Positions 19,688 to 30,009 of a DNA stretch of 64,000 nucleotides are shown piece by piece (the first letter of the stretch is position 1; each line of letters starts with the position of its first letter). This DNA comes from Kappaphycus alvarezii (taxonomy: Eukaryota > Rhodophyta > Florideophyceae > Gigartinales > Solieriaceae), in assembly GCA_002205965.3 (NCBI GenBank), contig NADL03000557.1, positions 157,895-221,894 on the forward strand. The letters run 5' to 3'. Both the position numbers and the translations under genes were made by a program. Below the pieces are notes generated by a model. That model saw only the letters and a program-made list of their open reading frames with translations, was not told the origin of the DNA and made no database searches.

Positions 19688-20497
19688 TGATATTATGAAA
19701 ATTGTAGATATTATTTGGCATGCTGCGCTGGCTGCGCTGTCACTGTAGCTACAGCTTTATTCTCAATTATTTTTAGAAGAGGTCTTTGCGCCGTACTGTA
19801 GCGGTGCTAATAGGGTATATAGGTACTGTATTGGTGCTACGGATTGCGAGGGTTGAAAACTCTATATAAGGGACAGGAAAATATGGACCAGGTGTTCCCG
19901 ATTTTGTAGCTGGATGGGGGCGTCCTCGGTGGTTTAAATATTTCGCAAGAGGCAATGGAGAATTCTAAGCCGTTCGCAGATATTTATGTGGACTGCCTGG
20001 GCGGAATGGATATTTTAGGGAACTGTTCGGCTCTGATATAGAGGACTAAGATATTAAGGAAAGAATCTAGATATTTATCCTAATAGTGTCTGCTGTTAGT
20101 CATTCTCGTTCACACGATTCCATTTGATGCAATTTATGGTTCTTAGTATGTTTCTTTGAGACTTTAGGGATACCCAAAAAGTCTATATAAGCTGAGTAAA
20201 CTGCTTCCTCTTGTGGAGGTCAAGCAAGTTGGCGGACAACTTCAAGCCAAGTCCTGAGTAGTAGGGAGTTGAGAGTAAACTTCACACCCAAGAAACCCTT
20301 TTCCTTCGCTGCTCACAGAGCATCAGTGGTAGACCCTGCACCTTCCATACTTGCTTGTAGACCTCTCAACTCTCTTCCATATAAACTCCTTTTTATTCGT
20401 TCAACTATACCACGGCAGCACTTTTGTCGCTTGCAACACCTCCTTCTTGGGGTAGTTGGTTCTGAATATCTCTTCTTCCGACGATTTACCCCTATCA
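19688..20497 (+). repeat. element A 3' LTR (different subfamily from its 5' LTR)
   Basis: This LTR is 810 bp and ends CCCCTATCA. The last ~330 bp (20166-20497) match the 5' LTR at roughly 95 percent. Upstream of that it does not align well and instead resembles the D LTR (AGTATGTTT...GAGACTT). It keeps only the C-terminal scrap of the LTR ORF (about 19905-20049, reading PFADIYVDCLGGMDIL). Confidence 0.75.
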
Positions 20498-20640
20498 GGC
20501 TCATAAGAACGCCGCCGCACCGGTGTCACGGAAGACCAAACCTCGAATCGGGCGACGTATGGAGGTATCGGCGTGGCAGCTAGGATGTGGCTCTTCCATA
20601 GTTCATCCTCCCCAAACTCCTTTGCCCTGGCTTCTTAATG

Positions 20641-22634
20641 CGCCCGATTTAGATGAGATTGCAGGTTGACGGGCATGGTGGCAAGGGAGGTGGGTTCAAA
20701 GGGGCCTAGGTCGGTGGCAAACGGGTCATCTTGGATCTGTCGGACGAAATCGCGCAGGGGCCGGCGTGCCTGATTGACGAGGAAGTTTCGATCGCCCCGT
20801 GCCTGTTTCCCAAGGACGGCGACGGGTGGGGTGTTGCATAGTCTGCGGTGCGTAGGCGGGCGGGGGCAGCTTCCAGAATGCTGGCGGCGACAGCCGCGTG
20901 CAGTGCAGGGCCAATCCTTGAGAACCCGTGCCCCCCGAGACGGAGGGGGAGACAAGCTTGTTCCCATGCGTCGTCGGTGAGGGGGACCTTATGGAGCGTG
21001 CCGTAAGCGGCTCGCTGCACGGAGTCGAACTCCCTTGCAGGCTCCGCGCCATGTTGAGGGTCCGCAAGCCGAAACGCGTGAAGCACCCGGCATGCGGATG
21101 CACATAAGCGGTGCATGTGGAAGCGGACCCTGGGGTCTTGGACCCTTTCCAGCAGCGCCAGGGTGCGACAGCACCCCTCTACCTTGCTGACTATGAATGC
21201 TTTCGTGAAAGGAGCGTTACCCAACGGGGCCCCGAGGAGCTCGAAACCATCGCCGGCGCATTCTGCAAGCGGGAACTCGGCCAGGAAAGCAGCGCGGTCA
21301 GCTGGCGGAGTGTGCGGCCAGGAGATGCGTATCTTGCGAGGATTAATATACAGACCGTATGACGGACCGTAGAGCGCGAGGGACCGTAGTCCTCGTCGTA
21401 GGCCCTCAAGTGATCCAATGATTGTACCGTCGTCGGCGTACCACTGATTTAAAATGATATCCTCCTCGTCAGCGACCCGCCTGATGAGCGGTTGTATCGT
21501 CAACGAGAACAACAGCACACTCGCAGGGTCCCCTTGCTGGGTTCCCTAGGCGCTAGAAAGTATCGTCTTCTCCCGGTTTGGGACGATTAGCGGTGGGCGG
21601 GATCGACCGTACACCATGTTTGCGAATCGGGCAAGTGTGGGGACACGGGCTGGCAGCATGTCGAGCATTGCTTGCCGATCGACGCAGTTGAAAGCGTTCC
21701 GGGCATCAATGAGGACGGTGGCGAGGTTTGGATCCGACGACACCCTTCGCAACATCGTGCGAACGTCATGCACGATCGCATCCATACCTGTCTTGATGCC
21801 ATTGGCAGTTTGGAAGGGGCCAGAAATGCACGGGAGTCGTCAATAGCCGACGGGAGCAGCGTCTTCGTGACCAGGCGCCGGAGGACAAAGCCGACCGCGA
21901 TGGGACGGATCTTCCCAGGCTTGGGCTGCAGGGGGAGGAGGGTTGCTGCGGAGAGCAGGGAAGAACCGAATCGGGGAGGTCTCCCTTTGCTATGCGGTTG
22001 ACCAGCTTTGTCAGAACTCCATGCCAGTGACACCGGCCTCGGGGCTAAGAGCAGTGTTAACGAGCAGGTGGAACCACCTCGAGGGCGTCCGGTCCGGGCC
22101 CGCGGTGGTATCCCGCGGGATGCGACGCGCGGACTGCGCGACAGCGGCTTCAGTGAGTTGCGGAGGAGGTGGGAGGCTTTCCTCGGGAAGCGGGGCGATG
22201 GGCTGTGGCGGCGACGGGTGAAGGTCAAGCAGACGCTGGATGGTGGTAGGCGAGTTAACGTCGGCACATGGGGCATTGTGAAGGGTCCGCATCGCCTTGC
22301 CGTAGCGGGCGTCAGCGCAGAGAGCTTCGGCTCGCCGGGAGCGTTTGGCGTTGTCGGATGAAGCAGGTGTGCGAGCATTGGGGCAGTGTTCGATAATCCA
22401 CTCGGCCCGGTGGTGATGGGCGTTGACAGCATCAGCCCATAGGGCGCCCCATTGGGAGCAGGTGAGGGCCGGCCGGAGCCGTTCCCTGAGCGCGGAGCTT
22501 TGACCTTGGACGGATCTCCACCCTTCCTCACCCCGATAAAGTAATTTTCCCTTCCAAGGGTACTGTAAAACACCCAATCCTTGCCCACCAAACTCCGCCA
22601 GCTGAGCACCTCTCCTCACAGCCTTCGTCGCCAC
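20641..22634 (-). pseudogene. LINE L4 ORF2: reverse transcriptase
   Basis: A minus-strand RT of a separate LINE subfamily. Reading right to left: LRPALTCSQWGALWADAV near 22480, ARYGKAMRTLHNAP near 22300, a LLDLHP linker near 22220, TAGPDRTPSRWFHLL near 22090, KIRPIAVGFVLRRLV near 21915, VLIDARNAFNCVDRQ near 21700, GTQQGDP near 21540, YADD at 21429-21440 and the thumb LRLGGHGFSRIGP near 20920. Frame changes near 21990, 21790 and 21540 mean it is not translatable as one chain. No C-terminal CCHC/endonuclease is attached; the sequence loses homology toward element A's LTR. Confidence 0.75.
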
Positions 22635-23154
22635 CTAGCCGTTCGCTCCCTCCAACACCTGTCCACATTCGGGGCTTGCACCATTGTCCACCGTGCCATG
22701 GACATCCAGCTGGACCGGACCACCTGGCCAACATACTTCCGTCAGTCCTGGAACTCCACTCCTTCCTCCCTCCCACTTCAGCCTACTTCCCGCCATCCGC
22801 CACCCGTATCTACCATCGGCGATTTTCCCACCTTCTTAACCTCTCATTTGCTTCATGGCCACTGCAGAAGACTTCTTCTTCGCTGGTTCCTGCACTGGTT
22901 CCCGTCCTACCACCGTCGCTCCAGCACCCCACAAGGCGACCCCATCACCTACACAACGCTCTCAAACTGCTTCGCCATTCAACGCTCTCCCATGGACATC
23001 TCCAAACGCTTTACACCGCCTTCACTCCCTTCGTTACGTATTAGCAACTTAGTCCCTTAGCCCTTACGGGCACCCCGCAATGCTATGGCCCACGTCGGCC
23101 CATTGGTGTGGGTCCCTTCTTCAATAAACGTTCAACCCTCCATCGCAAAAGACG
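22635..23154. other. intergenic, C/T-rich on the plus strand, no gene assigned
   Basis: A CT-rich stretch with an open plus-strand frame (22581-23060) that resembles no known family. It sits where the 5' part of L4 would lie on the opposite strand, so it may be decayed ORF1 or a 5' leader. The evidence is not sufficient to call a gene. Confidence 0.35.
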
Positions 23155-23940
23155 TTGACTGACGCAATCCATGAGGCAGTGCAAGAACGAATTCCTCTTG
23201 GGGATTCAGGAGGCAGGCATTTCGCGCATCTATGGGCCTCCCGGGAGCTAAGGAATGGGTGCATTGTCCCCCATGCCCCGGACTCCAACCAAGCATTGAA
23301 CCTCGAGAATTCTCAGTGTGGCTTCAATACTACTGTAAAGTCCCACTTTTTCACCCTGGCACGCCATGCCCGAGGAGGAATTACCCGGAAACACTCGATG
23401 TACATGGCGATCATCTCATGCACTGCTTGCATGGAGCCCACAGGATCAACCGACATGATCGCAAGAGTTACCGTTCTCGCGAAAGACCTCGCAAGGGCTG
23501 CTTGTCATCCTGTCGTAGAGCCATGCCACGGTCTCCACCGCACGAGACCCGACATCCAAGCAATGGAGAGCAGCGGAGGGACTGACTTTTTGAAGTTACC
23601 TTCGTGAATCCCCTCGCTCCCTCCAACAGGACGGTGAGGGCCTTCAAATCCGATGTCCTATCTGAATGCGGCGCGAAATGCAGAGCAGAGAAGATATTAA
23701 TCTTTTATCACGACCTCCACCAGAGGTAGGCTCGTGCCTGTGCCAATCTCGACTCTTTGAGGTTGGCACCCGGGTGCATGTGCAGTGCTAAATGACGTGG
23801 CAAGCAACGTGGCCATGAGGGCATTGGAGACGTACGGAAAGGTTCGCGGGGTTTTGATGCAAAGGCACGCTGCAGCAGCCGTCATATTGAATGCGGCCTG
23901 CTTGATGGCTGGCCTGAAGGTAGCCTTTCAGGGAGCGTAG
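23155..23940 (+). pseudogene. LINE L8, C-terminal zinc/endonuclease-like end of ORF2
   Basis: The 5' part is missing. The first part reads CPRRNYPETLDVHGDHLMHC near 23370 and INRHDR (zinc ligands, then RH). A frame change leads to RTRPDIQAM near 23543, then GGTD with DFEVTFVNPLAPS in the next frame near 23580. RPD followed by an acidic residue about ten positions on is the PD-D pattern of restriction-like endonuclease LINEs. After further shifts the tail reads ALETYGKVRGVLMQRHAAA near 23825 and AGLKVAFQGA, ending at TAG 23938-23940. This reading explains the repeated 3' ends nearby. Confidence 0.65.
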
Positions 23941-24055
23941 TTTCTCCCCCATTACTATATCGGGATACCTTTTTGAGTCGATTGTGGTTTTCTGGAAAAC
24001 TATAGGATAGATCGGATATATCTTCCAAGAGTAAAACACACAAATCTTCCCCTTC
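23941..24055 (+). repeat. LINE L8 3' untranslated region
   Basis: This is the reference copy for several truncated repeats. It runs from the ORF2 stop to GGATATATCTTCCAAGAG followed by TAAAACAC...CTTCCCC. Matching pieces are at 9187, 24628, 25507, 25561, 25741, 26102 (minus), 26575 (minus), 46176 (minus) and a diverged one at 46620. Confidence 0.7.
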
Positions 24056-24704
24056 ATGTTGAAGCTATACTATTGAATGCAATCGCTGCGGGAATTGTAG
24101 GGTATGTACTGTGAGTATAGGGGTAAAAGATTTCGATTTGCCGCAGTGGTGCCTGCGTATATGCGTTCAAACCATGACTCAGGCAACATATGTGGGGATA
24201 GGATCAGGGCTTTTCTTCATGGAAAGTATATACGAAGGATACATATGTAGTGCTGCACTGTCTGCCTTTAGGAATCCAGGTAGTCACTGTGCAATCATTT
24301 CTACACCTTGAGGTAACCCAGCCATCCCCGTATAGAGAGAGTTACTCACCTGGACCGCGACCCCTCGTCTACTCTGTCTATTTCCATTTGTGATCACTAG
24401 CCGCTCGGCAATTGCCAACATTCTCCTTCCCACTCACCATCACATTTTTATCTTCGATGCCAGAAGCTTAGCCACACGCAGCACCAATGACATCAAGGAC
24501 AGGGCTGCTGATCACTCCTCCCTTACCTTATTCACAGTAAGGACGGCTCTTGTCACGATTTCAGCGCTGGACACCCTCTAACTGGAAATTGGAGGGTGCA
24601 TGCTACGGTCCGCAGGCGCTTTGGCTTTGGAAGATCGGATATATTTTCCAAAAGTAAAACACCCAAACCTTTCTCCCTTCGGGTTTCGGTCGGCCCAATT
24701 CCAC
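24056..24704. other. intergenic with a truncated LINE 3' tail
   Basis: No gene was recognised. Bases 24628-24679 are the last ~50 bp of the L8-type 3' tail (GATCGGATATATTTTCC...ACACCCAAACC), lying just beyond the end of the small minus-strand ORF. Confidence 0.45.
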
Positions 24705-24956
24705 CTACAGAGACGGAGATGCAAGGGCGGCGGCGGCCGCCTGACCCGGACCGGCAACGCCGAGAACAGAACCGATACCTTCAAGGGAACCGGCGGCGAC
24801 ACCGGACTCGGAATCAGCGGCGGCTCCTGCAGTGGTGGTTCCGTGGCTGTGGAAACCGGCCCCAGAGCTCAGAATACCGTGGATGCCGGAGCGAGAAACA
24901 GGGCTGGCGACAGCAGCTCCGACTAGGGCGAGAATAGTGGCGATCTTGGCAATCAT
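24705..24956 (-). CDS. small protein with signal-peptide-like N-terminus
   Basis: An 83-residue minus-strand frame starting MIAKIATILALVGAAVASPV: a Lys-bearing n-region, a hydrophobic core and a small-residue AxA-type cleavage region. The rest is Gly/Ala/Ser-rich (SGAGFHSHGTTTAGAAA, GSVLGVAGPGQAAAAALA) with no domain I recognise. If real, it would be a small secreted or cell-wall protein. The composition is unlike the surrounding LINE remnants. The 3' end lies only 25 bp from a LINE 3' tail, so the native C-terminus may have been lost. It could also be a chance frame in GC-rich DNA. Confidence 0.4.
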   Translation of the reverse strand: MIAKIATILALVGAAVASPVSRSGIHGILSSGAGFHSHGTTTAGAAADSESGVAAGSLEGIGSVLGVAGPGQAAAAALASPSL

Positions 24957-25506
24957 GGTTGAATATGAGGATACGTAGGTTTGGATTGGAGGCGATCTGA
25001 AGCGCTTTGGGAAGATAGTTTCACTGCGGGTTCCTCAAATTATCCAAACTGCTGCTTTTGTAGTAAAGGAGTGACCGTGTAGTTGGTGCGTTCGGCAACA
25101 GACATGCCACAGCGTTGTTTGATTCGAAGGGCCGCTGGCGTGTCCTGCCTTTAATTCTGCTTGCCCCGCTGGTTTCATTCCCAGAGGCGACTATACCTCA
25201 GAGCTTCAACGGATGCAGGCGAGCATAATTCGCAAGAGGAGTAGCCTCTGGCTCAGAAATCTTACGCCAGTCCTCTAACAACGTCTCTCTCTGTCCGCTC
25301 TTCATACTTAGGCATGCCCCTTTCGGTTAATAACCGCCACTGGCTCTAGATTGATAAAGCACCAAAGCTTTCCCCCCCGTTTTATCCTGATGGCCAACCG
25401 TACTTCGATAGAGCTTCCAGAGTCATCTGCTGGGACCCCGCCCACCCTTCATCTGCCGCATAGAGACTTTAGGAATGCTTCGGGGGATCTTGATGCAGAG
25501 GCACTC
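24957..25506. other. intergenic, no gene seen
   Basis: No coding region is supported. Bases about 25462-25506 resemble the coding stretch just before the L8 stop (TTGATGCAGAGGCAC), so the right part may be a LINE scrap. Confidence 0.4.
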
Positions 25507-25905
25507 TGGATAGATCGGATATATCTTCCAAAAGTAAAACACCCAAACCTTTCCCCTCTGAAGCCTGCTTGATGGCTGCTCTAAAGGTAGCCTCTTAGGG
25601 AGCGTAGTTCCTTTCCCATTACTGTGTCGGCATAGCTTTTTGAGTTGATTGTTGTTGTCTGGAAAACAATAGGATAGATCGGATATATCTTCCAAGAGTT
25701 AAACACCCAAACCTTCCCTCTACAGCAGCCGTCATGTCCAATGCGGACTGCCTGAAACTGGCCTTAAGGTGACCTTTTAGAGAGCATAGGTCCTCCCTTA
25801 TTACTATACCAGAATGACTTTTGAGTCGATTATGGTTGTCTGCAGTATTTTGACATGCAGTCGCATATAGCTTCCAAAAATAAAAAACCCCAAAATCATC
25901 CCCTC
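25507..25905 (+). repeat. three tandem-lying truncated LINE 3' ends
   Basis: Three copies of the L8-type 3' end lie in the same orientation: 25507-25559 (tail only), 25561-25720 (last codons plus tail) and 25741-25905 (more diverged). Each ends in the ...AACACCCAAACC...CCCCTC type string. They differ from one another, so they look like separate insertions or an old local duplication rather than a recent array. Confidence 0.6.
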
Positions 25906-26101
25906 AGTCGTCCAGCGCCTTCAGGTATTGCGTATCGGTTCATCGTACTGTTAGTGGAGCGGAGTACCTTCAATATGCTTTATGAATTCCTCCACGTTTC
26001 TATTTTCCACCCCTACCCTACTCGATGCAAACGTCATGTCAGCACCCGTCGATTACCTGAGTAATGTTAGATCTATGATACCTATGCATGCCTGAGGGGA
26101 A

Positions 26102-26138
26102 TGGTTTGGGTGTTTCACTCTTGGAAGATATATCCGAT
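26102..26138 (-). repeat. truncated LINE 3' tail, inverted
   Basis: GGTTTGGGTGTTTCACTC followed by TTGGAAGATATATCCGATC is the reverse complement of the last ~37 bp of the L8 3' tail. Confidence 0.55.
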
Positions 26139-26574
26139 CATGCCTGAGCGCCTGTTCTGCCACTCATAAAGATTTCCCCCCCAACCTACACCTTCCGGCT
26201 GTGTCAACGAGTGTCAATCAATTGACGATAAACACTCTGGAAGGGAAAACACGTTAGTTTCATTTACGGTAGCAGATACGCTGGCTGATACCCAGTCAAC
26301 TTGTGTGACAGTGTGCATGTACGCAAAATCGAAAAGGCCTTCTAATCTCAGCTTCAGTTTACGGAGGGAAAACGGGTTTCCTGGCACGTAGAAAACAAAT
26401 CCCAACAGGACCTCGAGGGGCAATTTGGAGGAAAGCTATGGAGTAATTTATCATGAGAGGTTATGTGTCCATCAAATTTCCTTTGACGCCTGTCTGGATT
26501 AAGCTCCAGGACATGTGCAGGAAAAGCTATTTGCCCTGGAAAATTCCACGTGTTTGCCTTGGAAAAAGGGGAAA

Positions 26575-26705
26575 GGGTTAAGTGTTTTTACTCTTGGGAG
26601 ATATATTCGATCTATCCTAAACTATTCCACACAACCACAATCGACTCAAAAAGATGTCTCGACACAGTAAAGGGGGTGCAACTACGCTCCCTAGAAGTGG
26701 GGGAT
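26575..26705 (-). repeat. truncated LINE 3' end, inverted
   Basis: The reverse complement of the L8 3' untranslated region: the GGGAGATATATTCGATC end, then ACAACCACAATCGACTC, then ACGCTCCCTAG at the coding side. It is more diverged than the plus-strand copies. Confidence 0.55.
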
Positions 26706-27461
26706 GGTGGGGTAGTTTAATTCGTCGTCTGACACTTCTAGCGGGGGAATCTAAATGGAGTTTGGAGAGAAGGAAAGGAGAAAACAGAAACGGGTCTGCA
26801 CCTCCGTGACCCTGTGACTGCATCGTTTAGCACCTCCCTAGAAGACCAGGGAAAAATCAACGCAGCCTGCTTGTCGCAATTGGTGGTGGTTTCAAGTGCA
26901 TTGGCAGGTCATTGCATATCTGCTGTCCCGTCCCGGCCTAGCTCCACACCTCCCCGAAATCATAGTCCTCACACGCATCCATACTTTACATCTTCCTTCA
27001 ACGTCACAAAATACATAATTCACAGCACACAGTGCCCGAATCCGTTTACGTTGGCTGCTTCAAATTGACTAACATCAAGTCCCGAACCCTCTGAGTCTGC
27101 TATGGTCTTCATCACCGGGTAACGTACTGGGGCCCGAGCGTATAGAGGAGCACGGACTGTGAATGATGGGAACAGTGCTTGCTATAGCCTGTAGACTGCC
27201 CCCTATAATTGTAATGCACCCCCCAAAACACAGGGTCATCAGTTATACACGTATACTTTTAAAGAGTAGTACCCGACATGAATTCAGCGCACTCTTAAAC
27301 GGCGGACATCAAGGGAATTTTATACAGCTCGTGCAACTGTAGTGCAAAAAGTATAATACAATTTGGGGGCAACTAGAACTATAAAGCAGCTTCATATAAC
27401 TCTCCTGAGCATGGCCTTCACGAACTTCGCGGCCACTTTACTCAGATATCAATAATGAGTA
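26706..27461. other. intergenic, nothing recognised
   Basis: No supported gene, RNA or repeat was found on either strand. This is the left flank of the DDE transposon. Confidence 0.4.
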
Positions 27462-27486
27462 CACCGATTACCGGATTTAGATTGGG
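27462..27486 (+). repeat. left terminal inverted repeat of the DDE transposon
   Basis: CACCGATTACCGGATTTA continuing GATTGGG pairs with 35659-35683 with one mismatch (G/C at position 19). It lies about 58 bp from the element C insertion. Confidence 0.7.
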
Positions 27487-27538
27487 TGACAAAATTAAGA
27501 TGGGGACGGAAATAGATTATGCCATTCTAATTAATGAA

Positions 27539-27543
27539 CGCCC
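27539..27543. repeat. target site duplication of element C, left copy (CGCCC)
   Basis: CGCCC directly left of the left LTR matches CGCCC at 33658-33662 directly right of the right LTR. The 5-bp size is typical of Ty3/gypsy integration. Confidence 0.7.
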
Positions 27544-27863
27544 TTATAGGGTCGGAAGGGTTAAAATTTAAAAATGTGCTGGCGACCCTAGGAGGGGGGG
27601 TTCTGTCGTTGAGTCCTGTGTCTTCGTCCCCCCTTCCACTAACGGCCAACACTGTTTATATGGCAATCGCGGGTGTGGCCGACCGTTCCAGAACCACACG
27701 CCGCGAGGCCGACAATAATTAAAAATACATAAAATACTGTAGAAAATAACTAGAAATAACTGTAGAGTACAGTAGCTGACAAAATAGAAAACTGAGAACA
27801 AAAAGCGTCACACAAGTAGTCAAAAAGGGCAAATTTTTGGTGACCCTTCACGAGCAACCAACA
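27544..27863 (-). repeat. element C 3' LTR
   Basis: 320 bp, matching 33336-33657 along its length with scattered differences (about 90 percent by eye). In element orientation it begins TGTTGGTTGCT. It contains TTTATATGGCAATCG and a short AATAATTAAAAATAC AT-rich stretch. Confidence 0.8.
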
Positions 27864-28671
27864 CCACCACGGCTCCAGAGGGAAGCCCGGCGCAACATAT
27901 AGCAAGAACTTGGGGTGACACAAGAGCTCACTGCCCCCCCTCTACCATCACGTTCCAGCTCCATACCCTCCGCTCAAAACTTCCCAAAGCGTCATATCTA
28001 CTCCAGAATTGTCAACCGCCACGTTCAACATTTTCACCTTCCCCCGCACGCGTTGCCGTCCCCGCTCTGAATACACGTTGATTCAGTGCAGCTAAAGCTT
28101 TCGGAACTGCTCCACCCGTGCTAGTACGAGCGGGGGTTCATACGGCTTTGGACCCTTCCCAAAATCCCTAAGTAGACCATTAAGATGGCGAAGACCAAGT
28201 AAAACGCGGAGAATCAAAGGGAGGAAGAGAGAAAAGTCGTGACCTGATTAGGAGTGCGGCTCGGATACGGTCGGGCAAAGGTCTTCATACACGGTATCTC
28301 TTGCCAAGTTATAGGTGACGAAAAGGAATTGCAACGTTACCTAATGAAATTCAACTACTAAACGACAGAATCCTGGACTAAGTTGGCAGATGAGGCCCTT
28401 CTTTACTAAATTGTGATGGCAAAGTTTCTTTTTGCTGAAAAGCGTCTTAGTCGGATTCTTCCCGTCAAAAGGTGTCCAATCTTTGATTGGACACCTTTTG
28501 TTTTGATTCCAAGCAGCCTTCATCTTGCAGTACAAGTTTTCTAGAGTTTGAAAAAACATGACAAATTCAAATAGTATTCAGATGATATAGAAGGGACAGA
28601 AAAACAAACAAGAACACATGGGACAAGCACAAGATAAATACGGACCGTCGTCTAGAGGACGTATTCAAGAA
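27864..28671 (-). other. element C 3' untranslated region, no accessory domain
   Basis: About 800 bp lies between the integrase stop and the 3' LTR. No homology to the accessory domains of A or B is visible. It contains the perfect hairpin at 28466-28500. Confidence 0.5.
28466..28500. repeat. perfect 16-bp inverted repeat with 3-bp loop
   Basis: CAAAAGGTGTCCAATC, loop TTT, then GATTGGACACCTTTTG. It could form a very stable hairpin in the element C RNA. Its ending in T runs is reminiscent of a terminator, but it is more likely a fold-back mutation or RNA structure. Confidence 0.75.
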
Positions 28672-29985
28672 TTAATCCTGTAGGAAAAATGGGCGCAAAG
28701 AGTATGGCACCGGGCGCGCTTCATGGATAGCTCGTCGGGAATGCCTACCCCCGTAAGATATTAGCCAGTAACTAGGGTGAGCGGCTTTACAAATGCGGCA
28801 CGGTCCGATGAAGCGGGACTTGAAAGCCGGCCATTTAGCCGTGGACGTTAGGGCTTTTCCATGTGCGACTACAAACCAGTCTCCACTATTAAACTTTCGG
28901 GGCTGTACCGCCCCAACTTCCCTACCAAGCCGCTGCTTCTGAATATCGACACTCGTCGCGCGAAGAGCTAAAATAGCCAGCATCTCTAGCCGGAGATTTT
29001 CTTCTGAAGAGTATTGTATCAACGAAGCGGGTTCAGACGGATCCATGCACGGTACCACTCCGAACATGAGCTCGAACGGGAGGTAATTGTCCCAAGTCTT
29101 CGGCGGCGGTAGCTATAAAGTACTTGGGGAATCCACTGTTCCCAGTCGGATCCTTGTCAGATCACCATCTTCTTTAATGCGTTCTTTATAGTGCGCACAA
29201 TCCTTTCGGCTCGGCCGTTTGACATCGGGGCATAGACCAGGGCGGTGCTCCATTCGACTCCATTCTTCGCCATAAAGTCGACGAGTGTAGTGGCGGTAAA
29301 ACATCCAGCATTTACAGATACGACGGTTTTCAAGGGACCAATAAGAGAAATGATCTCCTTTATATAAATGATTTCACGGCTCCTGCGGATGCTGTCTCCG
29401 TTGTGGTGGCAATGGGACAGCCCGTCAGATGCTCGACGGCGATAAGTAGAAATTTGTTTCCCACTTTCGACCTTGGGAAGGGTCTTGCGAAGTCCATAGA
29501 GTTGGTCTCGAAGATATTCGTGAGCGGGATGCTCAGCGTAGTTCGATAAGGGATCAATGGCTTGGCTTTTTGACATCCCCCTCACAACTATTGACGTATT
29601 TTTGAACGTTCTGGTGGACTTTAGGCCACAAATATCGGTTGATAACGAATATTTTTGTTGTCTCCTTATCCTAGTGTCTCATTTCGTCGTGGAATGTCTT
29701 CAGAATTTCGGGCCTGTCCTTGATCGTCGGGATCGCACGTAGGCAATTCTTCGGACGCCTCAGCAGTTTTCCTTCCCACACCATGAAGTGCTTTGCGGCG
29801 CGTTTTATCGATTGGCGCTTAGACGAATCTTGTTTTTGAATATTTTTTACTTCGATGTAGCGAGCGACATCAATCAAATATGGTTCTATGGCGGGAGCCT
29901 CGGATGAGCACACAGAGTTCACAGCACCAAAAAGGTCTCCTTCGTCGACAATTTGGGCGGCTCCGAACCTTACGTGCACTACGCG
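28672..29985 (-). pseudogene. element C integrase
   Basis: Fragments in several frames. The zinc-binding part has LKTFHDEMRH near 29680. The core has NSMDFARPFPRSKVGNKF near 29490, LIAVEHLTGCPIAT near 29430 and PMSNGRAERIVRTIK near 29210, keeping first Asp and Glu positions. The C-terminal tail 29067-28672 has WFVVAHGKAL, AKWPAFKSRFIGPC and ARPVPYSLRPFFLQD before its stop. The tail aligns with element A's integrase tail and shows where the accessory domain of A begins. Confidence 0.75.
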
Positions 29986-30009
29986 TTAAAGATAGTCGGC
30001 AGCTTCATT

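Larger units (their letters stand above)
12126..20497 (+). mobile_element. Ty3/gypsy LTR retrotransposon A
   Basis: A full-length Ty3/gypsy element: 5' LTR ending 13602, primer binding site 13605, gag, protease, RT, RNase H, integrase, two accessory domains, polypurine tract near 19680 and 3' LTR 19688-20497. Domain order PR-RT-RH-INT is diagnostic of Ty3/gypsy. The 5' edge near 12126 is approximate. The coding region has about five frame breaks, mostly in A runs, and three obvious nonsense codons. Copy D at the right end of the window is its closest relative, and B is an older, AT-richer one. Confidence 0.85.

Noticed and set aside
22581-23060. Plus-strand frame of ~160 codons
   Set aside because: CT-rich low-complexity composition, no recognised domain; may be the complement of decayed LINE leader sequence.
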